Source of the DNA: a virus
Virus record (IMG/VR): IMGVR_UViG_3300044679_000153
Span: 1-25,940 of that record
Direction: 5' to 3' (one strand)
Length of the DNA: 25,940 bases
The translations under genes and the position numbers were made by a program. Of the stretch, positions 1-6,931 are shown one piece after another (position 1 is the stretch's first letter; each line of letters starts with the position of its first letter). Under the pieces are notes generated by a model. The model did not search any database. It was not told where the DNA came from and saw only the letters and a program-made list of their open reading frames with translations.

Positions 1-825
1 CCTCCACGTTACACTGGAAGGCTTGCGGAATGCATCGAGGTTGATAGATTTGAGCTCTGGGATCTTTGAGTAATCCACCGTCCCTCGTCGCTCAACGCGG
101 GTTAGAGCCACCCCGTTTCCAACGACGCTGTTGTCCTCGGCGAGGTAGATCATGGACTCTCGGCATATAGCTTCGAGCTCTTGAGCCTCCTCGAGCTTTT
201 CTCTCGCCTTCTTCCACGCTTCCGCGGCATCGTACCATTCATTGTCGTACCTCTCGATTATGGGGACTGGGAATTCGATACTTCCATTTATGCAATCGAT
301 CATCCACTTACCTTTAATCGCGATCTGCTCGAAAGCTGAGGCATCGGACGCTATAGTTCCCGAAACCTGCTTCTCAGGAGAAAAGTAGAGGAGGTAAGCG
401 TGATACCCACCGCAGACCATCATCTGAGCCTGAACTTGCCACCAGAATTTCTTATAATCCTTGTGATCCTCGATCCTGTCAGGGATATTCATTAAGCACT
501 TAACTTCTAACACCTCATTATTATTTTCGTTGTATCCATCAAAGCTCGCCATCAACCAATCGTATTTACTGGAAAGGGAAGTGTGCTTGGGGAAATCCTT
601 ACCGCTTGCGATCTCGAAATAAGAGATGGCGGATGGTTCTAGGTCGTGCCCTCGTTGCATCGCTGCGGTTACGAATGGTTTTTTCCACCCCTTTTTCTCG
701 AGGTAGAGAGAATAAACCTCTTGCTCGTTCCCAGTCATGAGGCGGGCAATGTCGCTCGCCCCCATCTTAGTTTTTCTATACTCTTCCCACTCAGGGGTAT
801 TCTGTTTTAGATCCAGGTATATCAT
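1..825 (-). CDS. YqaJ-like viral recombinase / lambda-type exonuclease, 3' end cut by window edge
   Basis: This gene reads leftward off the window, so 275 residues are visible and the C-terminus is missing. It shows the YqaJ/lambda exonuclease fold signature: GASDI at residues 22-26, RGHDLEP with Glu63, ASFDGY with Asp96, EVK at 107-109 (the E-x-K of PD-(D/E)XK nucleases), and a WWQVQAQM helix with Gln130 and Gln132. In this family the enzyme resects double-stranded ends 5' to 3' to leave single strands for an annealing protein. Its ATG overlaps the TGA of the upstream ERF gene (ATGA), so the exonuclease and annealase are probably translationally coupled, as in other phage two-component recombination systems. 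Family assignment is confident. The specific role in this phage (recombination, repair or concatemer formation) is inferred. Confidence 0.9.
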   Translation of the reverse strand, partial: MIYLDLKQNTPEWEEYRKTKMGASDIARLMTGNEQEVYSLYLEKKGWKKPFVTAAMQRGHDLEPSAISYFEIASGKDFPKHTSLSSKYDWLMASFDGYNENNNEVLEVKCLMNIPDRIEDHKDYKKFWWQVQAQMMVCGGYHAYLLYFSPEKQVSGTIASDASAFEQIAIKGKWMIDCINGSIEFPVPIIERYDNEWYDAAEAWKKAREKLEEAQELEAICRESMIYLAEDNSVVGNGVALTRVERRGTVDYSKIPELKSINLDAFRKPSSVTWR

Positions 826-1397
826 GCTTCAACCCTCTTCAATGTCTTCACACCATTTAGAACTAATGGGAAAATTTCTGTGTTTAGATCTGCAAGAGTC
901 TTAACTTTATATCTCTCCAAGATTCTGTCAGTTATCTCTTTATCCCCATTTATGTAGGATTTTAGCTCATCGTGTTGCTTAGGAGAAATCCTACCCTTCT
1001 CTTCTTTTTTATCTTTGGCGATAGAGGCCGCGTTTCCATCATCGTCGTCATCTCCTGCTAGCGAAAGAAGGTTGCACACTCCTTGTCTCTTGGCGTAAGT
1101 GTTCGCGCTCGCCACTCCCTGGGACGTTGGCTTTTCTATGATCATCGGGAACTCACTTTCTATGCTCTCCCCTGAAATATGTAACAGGCGCGTAACAAGA
1201 ACCGTTACCCCCCCTTCCATCTTAGTGTTGTGAGAGATAGCGATACCCTCTTCAGCTAGAGGTATGCGGACCGCCTGCATAATTGCGTCGTAGGTAGCGT
1301 ACTTGTTCTTAAATACTGGGTTGATCCCGTCTTTCACGGGAGCCTTGATCTTGAGTTGCGCTTTAACCAATGCCGCGATAATCTGTTTCTGTTCCAT
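822..1397 (-). CDS. erf: ERF-family single-strand annealing protein
   Basis: This 191-residue protein has the ERF family pattern: NPVFKNKYATYDAIM (26-40), PLAEEGIAI (46-54), a central LLHISGE turn (71-77), and the diagnostic SANTYAKRQGVCNLLSLAGDDDDDGN-type block at about 97-122, ending in an acidic run. ERF proteins form rings on single-stranded DNA and anneal complementary strands. The C-terminal third is charged and ends in a small helical segment, as in other phage ERF proteins. It sits between a small acidic gene and the YqaJ exonuclease and overlaps the latter by four bases. The ATG is preceded by GGGAGG (TGGGAGGTAAGAA on the minus strand), which supports this start. Confidence 0.92.
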   Translation of the reverse strand: MEQKQIIAALVKAQLKIKAPVKDGINPVFKNKYATYDAIMQAVRIPLAEEGIAISHNTKMEGGVTVLVTRLLHISGESIESEFPMIIEKPTSQGVASANTYAKRQGVCNLLSLAGDDDDDGNAASIAKDKKEEKGRISPKQHDELKSYINGDKEITDRILERYKVKTLADLNTEIFPLVLNGVKTLKRVEA

Positions 1398-1400
1398 TTC

Positions 1401-1589
1401 TTACCTCCCATGGAATAGTTTGTTCTCTATGTGCGCCTGTGCCAAATCATAGGCGCACATTTCATCGTATTCTTGAAACATGTCTTCTAGATATTCAGAG
1501 GGATCATAAGATTCTACCTCTTCGAAGACCTCGTCTAATTCATTGCGAGCGTTGTACTTCTCCTCCGCCGCGCTCATCACACAGTACAT
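1401..1589 (-). CDS. small acidic hypothetical protein
   Basis: This is a 62-residue acidic protein, rich in Glu and Asp and predicted mostly helical, with no motif I recognise. AAGGAG lies about nine bases upstream of the ATG on the minus strand, a good ribosome binding site. It is the first gene of the leftward recombination operon and ends three bases before the ERF start, so it is co-transcribed with erf and the exonuclease. An accessory role in recombination is possible from position only. Confidence 0.65.
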   Translation of the reverse strand: MYCVMSAAEEKYNARNELDEVFEEVESYDPSEYLEDMFQEYDEMCAYDLAQAHIENKLFHGR

Positions 1590-1601
1590 TTACTCTTCTC
1601 C

Positions 1602-1631
1602 TTGAACATTTCACATCATTTATGCTACCAT
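1602..1631 (+). promoter_or_regulatory. candidate promoter for the rightward early genes, in a divergent intergenic region
   Basis: TTGAAC (1602-1607) and TACCAT (1626-1631) are 18 bases apart, a loose match to a sigma-70 promoter, and lie 39 bases before the HTH gene. The 80-base gap between the leftward recombination operon and this gene must hold promoters for both directions, and the small HTH protein is an obvious candidate to act here. The match is weak. Confidence 0.3.
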
Positions 1632-1669
1632 ACTAGCAAAAGTAGAAGAATTAGCACAAGAGGAAAGAA

Positions 1670-1879
1670 ATGGAAAACCAGCACAGCTGTCCAAAGTTCA
1701 AGGAATTTGTCGATGAACATTGCAAAAATCTTCATGACTTTGCCGTGAAAAAAAATTTACCGTACGGATCGCTCTATAGATTGTACAAAGGAAATCGCAA
1801 ACCACTTCGCCCACTATCTAAAAGGATATGTATGATGTCGGACGGTAGGCTCACCCTAAAGGATTTTGGGTTTGATTAA
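1670..1879 (+). CDS. small helix-turn-helix DNA-binding protein (Cro/YdaS-like)
   Basis: This 69-residue basic protein has the layout of a small phage regulator. A helix (FKEFVDEHCKNLHDFAVKKN) is followed by a tight turn and a recognition-helix-like segment (LPYGSLYRLYKGNRKPLRP), then a short C-terminal tail ending in LKDFGFD. This matches Cro-like or YdaS-like single-domain HTH proteins that bind operators as dimers. AGAGGAAAG precedes the ATG. It heads the rightward gene string and faces the leftward recombination operon, which fits control of the divergent promoter region. The family is inferred from fold pattern, not from a diagnostic motif. Confidence 0.6.
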   Translation: MENQHSCPKFKEFVDEHCKNLHDFAVKKNLPYGSLYRLYKGNRKPLRPLSKRICMMSDGRLTLKDFGFD

Positions 1880-1906
1880 AAACAAAAGTTGTCATAATCA
1901 TGAGGA

Positions 1907-2299
1907 ATGCAACATACGATTAGAATAGAAGGGGTTCCGGTCTCTTGGAAGGCGCACGGAGGGTACGGAAGGACAAGTTTCAACCCCAGGCATAAAGAGA
2001 GAGAAAGGTACCAATCGATTATAAGAGATCAATGGTGCTGGGAACCTTTGATGACTCCCTGCTCGATATCGTATGAATTCTTCATGAAGATCCCTTCCTC
2101 TTCTTCACAGAAAGAAAGAGATAAAATATTGCAAAATAGGGTGGTGCATGTGAAGCGCCCAGATCTCACAAATTTGCAAAAGTTCTTAGAAGATTGTTTG
2201 AAGGGGATTGTTATACATGATGATTCCCAAGTCTATCATCACGAAGCAACTAAGCATTACGGTGAAACCCCGTGCTCTATTGTTAATATCTTTATGTAA
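1907..2299 (+). CDS. rusA: RusA-like Holliday junction resolvase
   Basis: This 130-residue protein carries the RusA signature KRPDLTNLQKFLEDCLKGIVIHDD at residues 83-106. The acidic residues that bind metal in the family are Asp86, Asp96, Asp105 and Asp106. RusA dimers cut four-way junctions made during recombination and help clear branched DNA before packaging. The length is normal. The GAGG before the ATG is only one base away, which is unusually close, but no other start in this frame is better. It follows the HTH gene by 27 bases and complements the ERF and YqaJ genes on the other strand. Confidence 0.9.
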   Translation: MQHTIRIEGVPVSWKAHGGYGRTSFNPRHKERERYQSIIRDQWCWEPLMTPCSISYEFFMKIPSSSSQKERDKILQNRVVHVKRPDLTNLQKFLEDCLKGIVIHDDSQVYHHEATKHYGETPCSIVNIFM

Positions 2300-2341
2300 A
2301 TCTTAGCAACACTTACAATAGAACGCTTAAAGAGAGGTATC

Positions 2342-2587
2342 ATGAAACTAAAGAAGCGAAAGGAAGAAGAACACCCACCCGAACAGATGGAGATTTGGCC
2401 AGCGGATCAGCTCCCAACCAACTTCCTTGAATTGAGATATCAGCTATATAAACTTAAAGAAGAACTAAATAGAACTAGAGCTTCAATGTATGCCAAGATA
2501 GGGGTTCTGGAAAAAGAAAATCAAAAACTGAATCAAGAGATTCAGGGGTTACATCACCTGGTTCCTCTCGCCGAACCTTATGAGTGA
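2342..2587 (+). CDS. small coiled-coil protein, unknown function
   Basis: This 81-residue protein has a basic and proline-containing N-terminus followed by one long helix (about residues 28-72) with heptad-like spacing of Leu and Ile (ELRYQLYKLKEEL, IGVLEKENQKLNQEI), so it is probably a dimeric coiled coil. AGAGAGG lies seven bases before the ATG. It follows RusA in the same direction. I do not recognise the family. Confidence 0.6.
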   Translation: MKLKKRKEEEHPPEQMEIWPADQLPTNFLELRYQLYKLKEELNRTRASMYAKIGVLEKENQKLNQEIQGLHHLVPLAEPYE

Positions 2588-2833
2588 AAGCAGGTGTACT
2601 TTGTGCGCTGTCCTCGCTGGAGCCGTGTAATTCCAGATCCAATTAGAGCTATCTTTTCTCAGCCCTCCCATCTCACGAACTACTGATTCAATTCTCTTCC
2701 AATACATCGTTGACCTTTTAATAAAAAAATAGTTTAAGAAACTTGATTTCACCTTCTCTTTTCATAGGGAACGTAAGGTTAAAAAGAAAGAAATTATTTT
2801 AAATGCAAACAAACAATTAAGAGGGCATGAAGA

Positions 2834-2986
2834 ATGAAAAAACATAAATTGAGCCATGCAGATGAAGTGAAAGGCGGGAAGGATTCTCATAAGCACGAAC
2901 ACCACATGAAAATGCATGAGCATCATAAAGAAAAAGCCAAGCATCACAAAGAGATGGCAAAGAAACATAAGCACAAAGGTGAGTGA
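2834..2986 (+). CDS. 50-residue histidine/lysine-rich protein
   Basis: This reading frame is preceded by AAGAGGG. It encodes 50 residues of which 13 are His and a similar number Lys, arranged as repeated H-K and H-H-K pairs (for example HKHEHHMKMHEHHKEK). The composition suggests metal binding or nucleic acid binding, but no family is recognised. Its TGA overlaps the next ATG by one base, and the three following genes are also small and very basic, so it belongs to one translation unit. Base use is purine-rich (GAAA and CATAAA runs), so the frame could be partly compositional. The start signal and the tight coupling argue that it is a gene. Confidence 0.6.
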   Translation: MKKHKLSHADEVKGGKDSHKHEHHMKMHEHHKEKAKHHKEMAKKHKHKGE

Positions 2987-3171
2987 TGGCTAAGAAATGG
3001 ATTCAGGAAGCTATAAAGCACAAAGGGGCGTTACATAAAGAAATGGGAGTTCCAGCAGGCAAAAAGATCCCTGCGGGTAAATTAGAGAAAGCGGCTCATG
3101 CCAAGGGAAAGCTTGGAAAGCGCGCTCGTTTAGCTGAAACTCTAAGAGGATTGCACCATAAGGGGAAATAA
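2986..3171 (+). CDS. small basic phage protein of the KKWIQEAIKHKGALHK type
   Basis: This 61-residue basic protein has the layout WIQ-AI--KGALHKEMGVPAGKKIPAGKL, then a Lys-rich linker, then GKRARLAETLRGL. I recall similar short proteins in many phage genomes near packaging and head genes, without a known function. I take the ATG at 2986, which overlaps the preceding stop by one base, rather than the GTG one codon upstream. Its own TAA overlaps the next ATG (TAATG). Confidence 0.72.
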   Translation: MAKKWIQEAIKHKGALHKEMGVPAGKKIPAGKLEKAAHAKGKLGKRARLAETLRGLHHKGK

Positions 3172-3338
3172 TGGATGAAAAAATGCGTAAGCAGGTTGGC
3201 AGACCTCTTAAGAAAGCTGAGAAACTGGTTAAGAAGGCTGAACGATCTAATGCTCGTCTGGCTGATTATGATGAGCGTGTACGCGATCCTATGCTGGCTA
3301 AATGCAAAGCAATGGGAAAAAGAAAAGGAAGGAAATAG
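3171..3338 (+). CDS. small basic protein, 55 residues
   Basis: Reading frame MDEKMRKQVGRPLKKAEK...GKRKGRK begins on the TAATG overlap with the previous gene. The protein is strongly basic and helical, with an AEKLVKKAERSNARLADYDERV amphipathic segment and a Lys/Arg-rich tail. The overlapping longer frame at 3175-3471 on the same strand is out of step with this coupling and encodes low-complexity sequence, so I treat it as a shadow. Function unknown; direct nucleic acid contact is plausible from charge. Confidence 0.65.
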   Translation: MDEKMRKQVGRPLKKAEKLVKKAERSNARLADYDERVRDPMLAKCKAMGKRKGRK

Positions 3339-3346
3339 GGAGGAAA

Positions 3347-3529
3347 ATGGGGAAGAAACACGAATCTGCGAGGAAAAATCTCGTGAAGAAGGAAAAGGTG
3401 AGGAAAGTGATCCACGAATTCGAGCATGGAGATCTTCACAGTGGTTCCAAGAAGGGTTATACGGTTACTAATCCCAAGCAAGCGATAGCGATTGCCTTAT
3501 CAGAGGCGAGAAGAGGGAAGAAGAAGTAG
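3347..3529 (+). CDS. DUF6496-like small basic protein
   Basis: This 60-residue protein has EFEHGDLHSGSKKGYTVTNPKQ followed by AIAIALSEARRGKKK. The stretch H-G-x-L-x-S-G-S-x-K-x-x-x-V-T-N-P-K-Q-A-I-A-I-A-L-S-E-A-R is the hallmark of the DUF6496 family, found in many phages and bacteria, function unknown. The frame is open further upstream, but GGGAGG at 3338-3343 and the family length favour the ATG at 3347. It ends the run of four small basic genes, with 52 bases to the next gene. Confidence 0.78.
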   Translation: MGKKHESARKNLVKKEKVRKVIHEFEHGDLHSGSKKGYTVTNPKQAIAIALSEARRGKKK

Positions 3530-3581
3530 AGATCTTTCCTTTATTTTCGCTCTTTGATACGCGACTCTTAAAGGAGAGGGC

Positions 3582-4034
3582 ATGAAACCTAGCGGAGGCC
3601 AAAAAGGAAATCAAAACGCATCTAAGCGAGAGAAGCTTAAAAATCTCAATCTAGAGCAAGAAGCATTCGATTCTTATTGTGATCATCTATCCTTAGGCTA
3701 TGCGTCACAAGCATGGCACTTCTCAAAAGGAGACTTCCATTTAAGTTGGCAAACAATGGAAAAATACATCGAGCAATTTCCCCTTGTTTTCCAGCCTCGT
3801 AAGAAAGAAGATGCTAAAGCTAAGGCTTATAAGTACTGGATGAACGTATTATTTGGAGCGGCAATTGGTGAAAATACCAAGTGCAATATCGCCGCTATCC
3901 AGATGATTATGAGAAACTTATTCGGTTGGGATAAGAGAGAATGGAAAGATGAGCAGTTCGACGCTCGAAAGCTCCAACCGCTTATCGAACTCTTCAGAGA
4001 GATCAAACCTCTGCACGTGGTGAAGGAAGAGTAG
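3582..4034 (+). CDS. putative terminase small subunit
   Basis: This 150-residue protein starts with a GGQKGNQNASK basic arm, typical of phage packaging and DNA-binding proteins. A helical region follows, with SKGDFHLSWQTMEKYIEQFP as a possible HTH, and it ends with NIAAIQMIMRNLFGWDKREW. An I-x-x-I-M-R-N-x-x-G-W-D-K-R-E block of this kind occurs in small terminase and terminase-like packaging proteins. AAAGGAGAGG is an excellent ribosome binding site. It lies before the large terminase but is separated from it by about 1.1 kb containing minus-strand genes. The role (recognising phage DNA and loading TerL) is inferred from family pattern and position. Confidence 0.68.
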   Translation: MKPSGGQKGNQNASKREKLKNLNLEQEAFDSYCDHLSLGYASQAWHFSKGDFHLSWQTMEKYIEQFPLVFQPRKKEDAKAKAYKYWMNVLFGAAIGENTKCNIAAIQMIMRNLFGWDKREWKDEQFDARKLQPLIELFREIKPLHVVKEE

Positions 4035-4038
4035 GTTG

Positions 4039-4079
4039 GCTAACATAGCTTGCCACGCTAGCTAACATAGCTTGCCACG
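4039..4079 (+). repeat. 19-nt tandem repeat, two copies, 22-nt period
   Basis: GCTAACATAGCTTGCCACG occurs at 4039-4057 and again, identical, at 4061-4079. Each copy contains GCTA-ACA-TAGC, a short inverted repeat. The copies lie directly after the stop of the putative small terminase gene. The 22-nt period is about two helical turns, so two bound dimers would face the same side. Possible operator; no protein can be assigned. From 4080 to 4253 I see no gene, only one copy of the AAAACCGTGTGCA motif. Confidence 0.7.
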
Positions 4080-4253
4080 TTTTGGTACACTATCATGAAA
4101 CGCTCGTTTTTTGCTTCTCACTATAAATCAAAGACTTAAGTATACATTCTGGTTCTGCTAAAGGAGAGATGGTCTTTAGACATCAATTTCACTAAAACCG
4201 TGTGCACGGCGCCTCAGACTACGTGAATATCGTGTGCAAAATGCATCACACTG

Positions 4254-4541
4254 CTAGCGGCTCGACTTTTCTCGCATTCTTTGATATCGAGCTAAAAAGG
4301 AAGAGGCGATCAGGGGTTCTAAAGGCACTTCTACAATGTTTTTTGCTTTCTTTATGGATTCATCTGGGAATGCTGCAAAATCTTTTGAATCTTCAGGTTC
4401 TGACACATAAAGATTAAGTGCATCTTGCATATTTGTGTTAAGCTCTTCAATAGAATCACCCTCAGTAATGCACCCTTTAAGCTCTAGACACTCTGCCCAG
4501 AAGCCCTTCCCTTCCTTATGGACTTTAAAGTGGTATTTCAT
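4254..4541 (-). CDS. HicB-like protein without a HicA partner
   Basis: This 95-residue protein begins MKYHFKVHKEGKGFWAECLE and continues LKGCITEGDSIEELNTNMQDALNLYV. That is the HicB antitoxin core: a partial RNase H-like fold with F-W-A-x-C-x-x-L-x-G-C and G-x-S-x-E-E-L. HicB normally neutralises the HicA mRNA interferase and represses its own operon through a C-terminal DNA-binding segment. Here the C-terminus (VEVPLEPLIASSFLARYQRMREKSSR) is short, and I find no 60-80-residue HicA frame on either side. It may be an orphan regulator or an anti-toxin defence protein acting on a host HicA. A GGGGG tract stands about eight bases before the ATG. Palindromic repeats lie upstream. Confidence 0.75.
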   Translation of the reverse strand: MKYHFKVHKEGKGFWAECLELKGCITEGDSIEELNTNMQDALNLYVSEPEDSKDFAAFPDESIKKAKNIVEVPLEPLIASSFLARYQRMREKSSR

Positions 4542-4641
4542 TTGATGACCCCCCTTGTGCTAAACCAGAACCCCAAATCTGGTGGCTTAAGTTTAGTTCT
4601 CTCCCGCCCTGTTTTTGTCTATGGGCGCACTGCCAAGTATG

Positions 4642-4692
4642 ACGGTAAAACCGTGTGCAACCCGCCAATAAGTACGGTAAAACCGTGTGCAA
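4642..4692 (+). promoter_or_regulatory. operator-like palindromic repeats upstream of the HicB-like gene
   Basis: ACGGTAAAACCGTGTGCAA is repeated exactly at 4642-4660 and 4674-4692 (period 32). Each copy holds the perfect inverted repeat ACGGT-AAA-ACCGT. A partial copy (AAAACCGTGTGCA) lies at about 4194-4206, beyond the other end of the HicB-like gene, and CGTGTGCAAAA recurs near 4230. HicB proteins bind inverted repeats near their own genes, so autoregulation is a reasonable inference. The repeats start about 100 bases upstream of the HicB start. Confidence 0.55.
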
Positions 4693-4718
4693 GGGTTAAT
4701 AGAATCTTAATAAATGAT

Positions 4719-4756
4719 AAACCCCTCGGTGGCGGCTAACCATCCGAGGGGTTTAG
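4719..4756. terminator. strong hairpin, possible bidirectional terminator
   Basis: TAAACCCCTCGG (4719-4730) pairs with CCGAGGGGTTTA (4745-4756), a perfect 12-bp stem with a 14-nt loop. There is no long T tract on the plus side. The A/T-rich flanks could serve weakly in both directions. It lies between the HicB-like gene and the small gene at 4935. Confidence 0.6.
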
Positions 4757-4830
4757 ATAGCGTGAAGCAAACGAATATACCTTCACGATATCCCATATCA
4801 GATTTTTGGTAAAGTCTATCGAAGGTATAA

Positions 4831-4862
4831 AAAGAAAAACCCCCGCTTGCTTAAGGCGGGGG
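4831..4862 (-). terminator. rho-independent terminator for the small minus-strand gene at 4935-5108
   Basis: CCCCCGC (4840-4846) pairs with GCGGGGG (4856-4862), extended by TT/AA with one bulged G around a GCTT loop. Read on the minus strand, the GC-rich stem is followed by TTTTTCTTTTT (complement of 4829-4839), a textbook intrinsic terminator. It lies about 70 bases past the stop of the small minus-strand gene. Confidence 0.8.
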
Positions 4863-4934
4863 AAACTGGATTCTACTGGGATGCAATCATCCGACTACTT
4901 ACGCCTCAAGATTATATAAATTATTTCATTTTCG

Positions 4935-5108
4935 TCAACGATCGCCGATAAGAGCGAGAAACCAAGACGCGATCATACAAAGATCCCTGTTCGTCGCGGG
5001 CGCGTCCTTGGCGTGATCCGGCAGTCTTTCTACATATCTTATGAACGATTCTGCCTGCGTATAGACATCGTCCAATCTCTCTTCTATTGATCTCTTATTT
5101 TGATTCAT
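4935..5108 (-). CDS. 57-residue hypothetical protein
   Basis: Frame MNQNKRSIEERLDDVYTQAE...ASWFLALIGDR. It encodes a small, mostly helical protein with a conserved-looking ending (ATNRDLCMIASWFLALIGDR). GGGGA lies five bases before the ATG on the minus strand, and a strong terminator follows, which supports a real single-gene transcript. It is divergent from the large terminase gene, with 33 bases between the starts. Function unknown. Confidence 0.6.
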   Translation of the reverse strand: MNQNKRSIEERLDDVYTQAESFIRYVERLPDHAKDAPATNRDLCMIASWFLALIGDR

Positions 5109-5141
5109 TTAGATCCCCAATAAAGAGAGGAGAAGAAAGAT

Positions 5142-6431
5142 ATGCTAAATCTAGACGATGTAAAACCGGTATGTTTTAGTCCTAAGCAAATAGAATTCAT
5201 TTGTAATGCCAATGCAAAATATAATCTAGCTCACGGGTCAGTAAGATGCGGAAAGACAATCTGCACACTCTTTAGATTCATGAAAGCTGTCGTGGAATGT
5301 CCAGGCGATTCGATTGCAATCATTGGATATTCCCAGAGCACGATATTCAAAAACGTGATCTCGCTTCTTCTTAACTCTCCCGAACTTAATTACTTTGCTG
5401 ATTATTGTACATATGGAAAGAGAGATAACCGCGCCCAACTACACTTCGCGGGGAAAACTATTTTCTGCATTGGTGCTGCCGATGAGGGGTCCGCGAAAGC
5501 AATCCAGGGTCTCACACTCGATCTGTGTTATTGTGACGAAATGACGCTCTATCCTGATGTCGTAATCGATATGATTAAGACACGTCTTTCCAGGGATCAT
5601 TCCCAGCTCTTCGCTTCCATGAACCCCAGTCATCCCGCACACAAACTCAAGATGTGGATCGATCTTGCTGAGGGAGGGGATAGTAATTATTACTCTCTTC
5701 ATTTCACTCTCGATGACAATCCATTCGTATCCCAATCCTATAAGGAGGATCTAAGGAAAACATTGTCTGGAGTTTTCTACAAGAGAAATTACCTGGGATT
5801 GTGGTGTCTTGCCGAGGGCTCGATCTTCGATTTCTTCGATAAAGATCTACATGTAGTCGCTCGTCCTCCTCGAGCCGCTGAATATTGGTTGGCCGGAATA
5901 GATTATGGAACGATCAATCCATTCGTGTGCCTCCTCATAGGCGTGTCCACAGGGAAATATGAGAATGGAGGGCATAGATGGTGGATAGAGAAAGAATATT
6001 ATTGGGATCCTAAGGTTAAGGGAAGGCAGAAGACCAATTCGGAATTCGCCGACGATGTACAAAAATTTCTTGACCCATACTACATACGGGGCATATACAT
6101 CGATCCTAGCGCGGCTGCGTTCAAGGAAGAGCTTAGGAGGAGAAAGATGAAACCAATCGATGCCAATAATGATGTTGAGCAAGGTATTCAAACCCTAAGT
6201 AGAGAGTTGTCCAATGGGAATCTTGTGATCCTTCAAGAGTGTATCAATACCATTAGAGAGGCAGAAGGGTATGTGTGGAATAGCAAGAAGAATGAGATTG
6301 GAAAAGAAGAGCCTCTGAAGAAAAACGATCACTCCGTGGACGCTGCCCGATATGTCGTTCACACTCATAGGATTACTAAAGATTTCGCCGCAGATGATTC
6401 GAGCATCGGTGGGTTTAGAAGGATGTTTTAG
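5142..6431 (+). CDS. terL: terminase large subunit
   Basis: This 429-residue protein has both TerL domains. The ATPase half shows Walker A GSVRCGKT (32-39), Walker B with CDE (131-133, catalytic Glu133) and the coupling motif SMNPS (159-163). The nuclease half shows AGIDYGT (Asp254), YIDPSAA (Asp321) and NDHSVDAARY (Asp396/Asp400), the acidic cluster of the RNase H-like terminase nuclease. TerL drives DNA into the prohead through the portal and cuts it at the start and end of packaging. AGAGGAGAAG precedes the ATG. The next gene starts immediately after its TAG. The type resembles PBSX/P22-like terminases. The protein looks complete and normal in length. Confidence 0.96.
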   Translation: MLNLDDVKPVCFSPKQIEFICNANAKYNLAHGSVRCGKTICTLFRFMKAVVECPGDSIAIIGYSQSTIFKNVISLLLNSPELNYFADYCTYGKRDNRAQLHFAGKTIFCIGAADEGSAKAIQGLTLDLCYCDEMTLYPDVVIDMIKTRLSRDHSQLFASMNPSHPAHKLKMWIDLAEGGDSNYYSLHFTLDDNPFVSQSYKEDLRKTLSGVFYKRNYLGLWCLAEGSIFDFFDKDLHVVARPPRAAEYWLAGIDYGTINPFVCLLIGVSTGKYENGGHRWWIEKEYYWDPKVKGRQKTNSEFADDVQKFLDPYYIRGIYIDPSAAAFKEELRRRKMKPIDANNDVEQGIQTLSRELSNGNLVILQECINTIREAEGYVWNSKKNEIGKEEPLKKNDHSVDAARYVVHTHRITKDFAADDSSIGGFRRMF

Positions 6432-6689
6432 ATGGAAATCGATAACACATTTTCAGAAGACAAGGCCGATCGATATTTATCTGCTATACTTTCCTACTCC
6501 CAAGGGCGTCCCGATGATTGGTACGAGCTTAGCGGGGCCTTCTTCGTGGCATCTTACCAGCTCAGATTGGAAAACGGACATAGTTGTGAAGAGGTCGCTA
6601 GTGATTTAGAATTCTTTGCCCAGCGTATCAGAATTATATATAAAACTCTTGAGGGCATGAAAAAATGTAAGGAGGATTATGAGAAGTAA
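6432..6689 (+). CDS. small helical protein after TerL
   Basis: This 85-residue protein begins at the ATG that directly abuts the TerL stop (TAGATG). It has a helical core, FFVASYQLRLENGHSCEEVASDLEFFAQRI, with the pattern of hydrophobic helix, short loop with Gly-x-Ser, then a second helix. The same pattern appears in the proteins at 6932 and 7140. It overlaps the next gene by 11 bases. No known family is recognised. A regulatory or TerL-associated role is only suggested by position. Confidence 0.65.
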   Translation: MEIDNTFSEDKADRYLSAILSYSQGRPDDWYELSGAFFVASYQLRLENGHSCEEVASDLEFFAQRIRIIYKTLEGMKKCKEDYEK

Positions 6690-6930
6690 GGTTAGCGAAA
6701 GAACTGTAGTGAACTTAGAACTAGAAACCAACGAGATACGAAATCTATTCAAGGGAAGCGCCTGTTTTCTAGATTTGGTGATGAGAGAGTATAATGAATA
6801 TGGAAGCGAGAACGGTGTTGCCCACCAATGTCAGATAGTTGTTAAGTTCACCAAGGAAGCTTTAAGCGAACTGCAATTCATAGCCGCCTACTGGAATGCT
6901 AAGGAAAAAAATATTGGAGTCCCTGTTTGA
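6679..6930 (+). CDS. hypothetical protein, 83 residues
   Basis: TAAGGAGG lies just before the ATG, and the frame overlaps the end of the previous gene. The protein has a mixed layout with GSACFLDLVMREYNEYGSENG and a C-terminal helix ELQFIAAYWNAKEKN. I do not recognise it. It is one of four plus-strand genes packed end to end after TerL and is probably co-transcribed with it. Confidence 0.6.
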   Translation: MRSKVSERTVVNLELETNEIRNLFKGSACFLDLVMREYNEYGSENGVAHQCQIVVKFTKEALSELQFIAAYWNAKEKNIGVPV

Positions 6931-6931
6931 A

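Noticed and set aside
2549-2752. 67-residue minus-strand frame between the coiled-coil gene and the basic gene run
   Set aside because: It overlaps the end of a plus-strand gene, has no clear ribosome binding site and no recognisable motif. A shorter version from an internal Met (52 residues) cannot be excluded. The rest of 2588-2833 shows nothing I can support.
3175-3471. 98-residue frame overlapping the small basic genes on the plus strand
   Set aside because: It is out of phase with the TAATG-coupled 55-residue gene at 3171 and the DUF6496-like gene at 3347, and its product is low-complexity Lys/Glu sequence from purine-rich codons.
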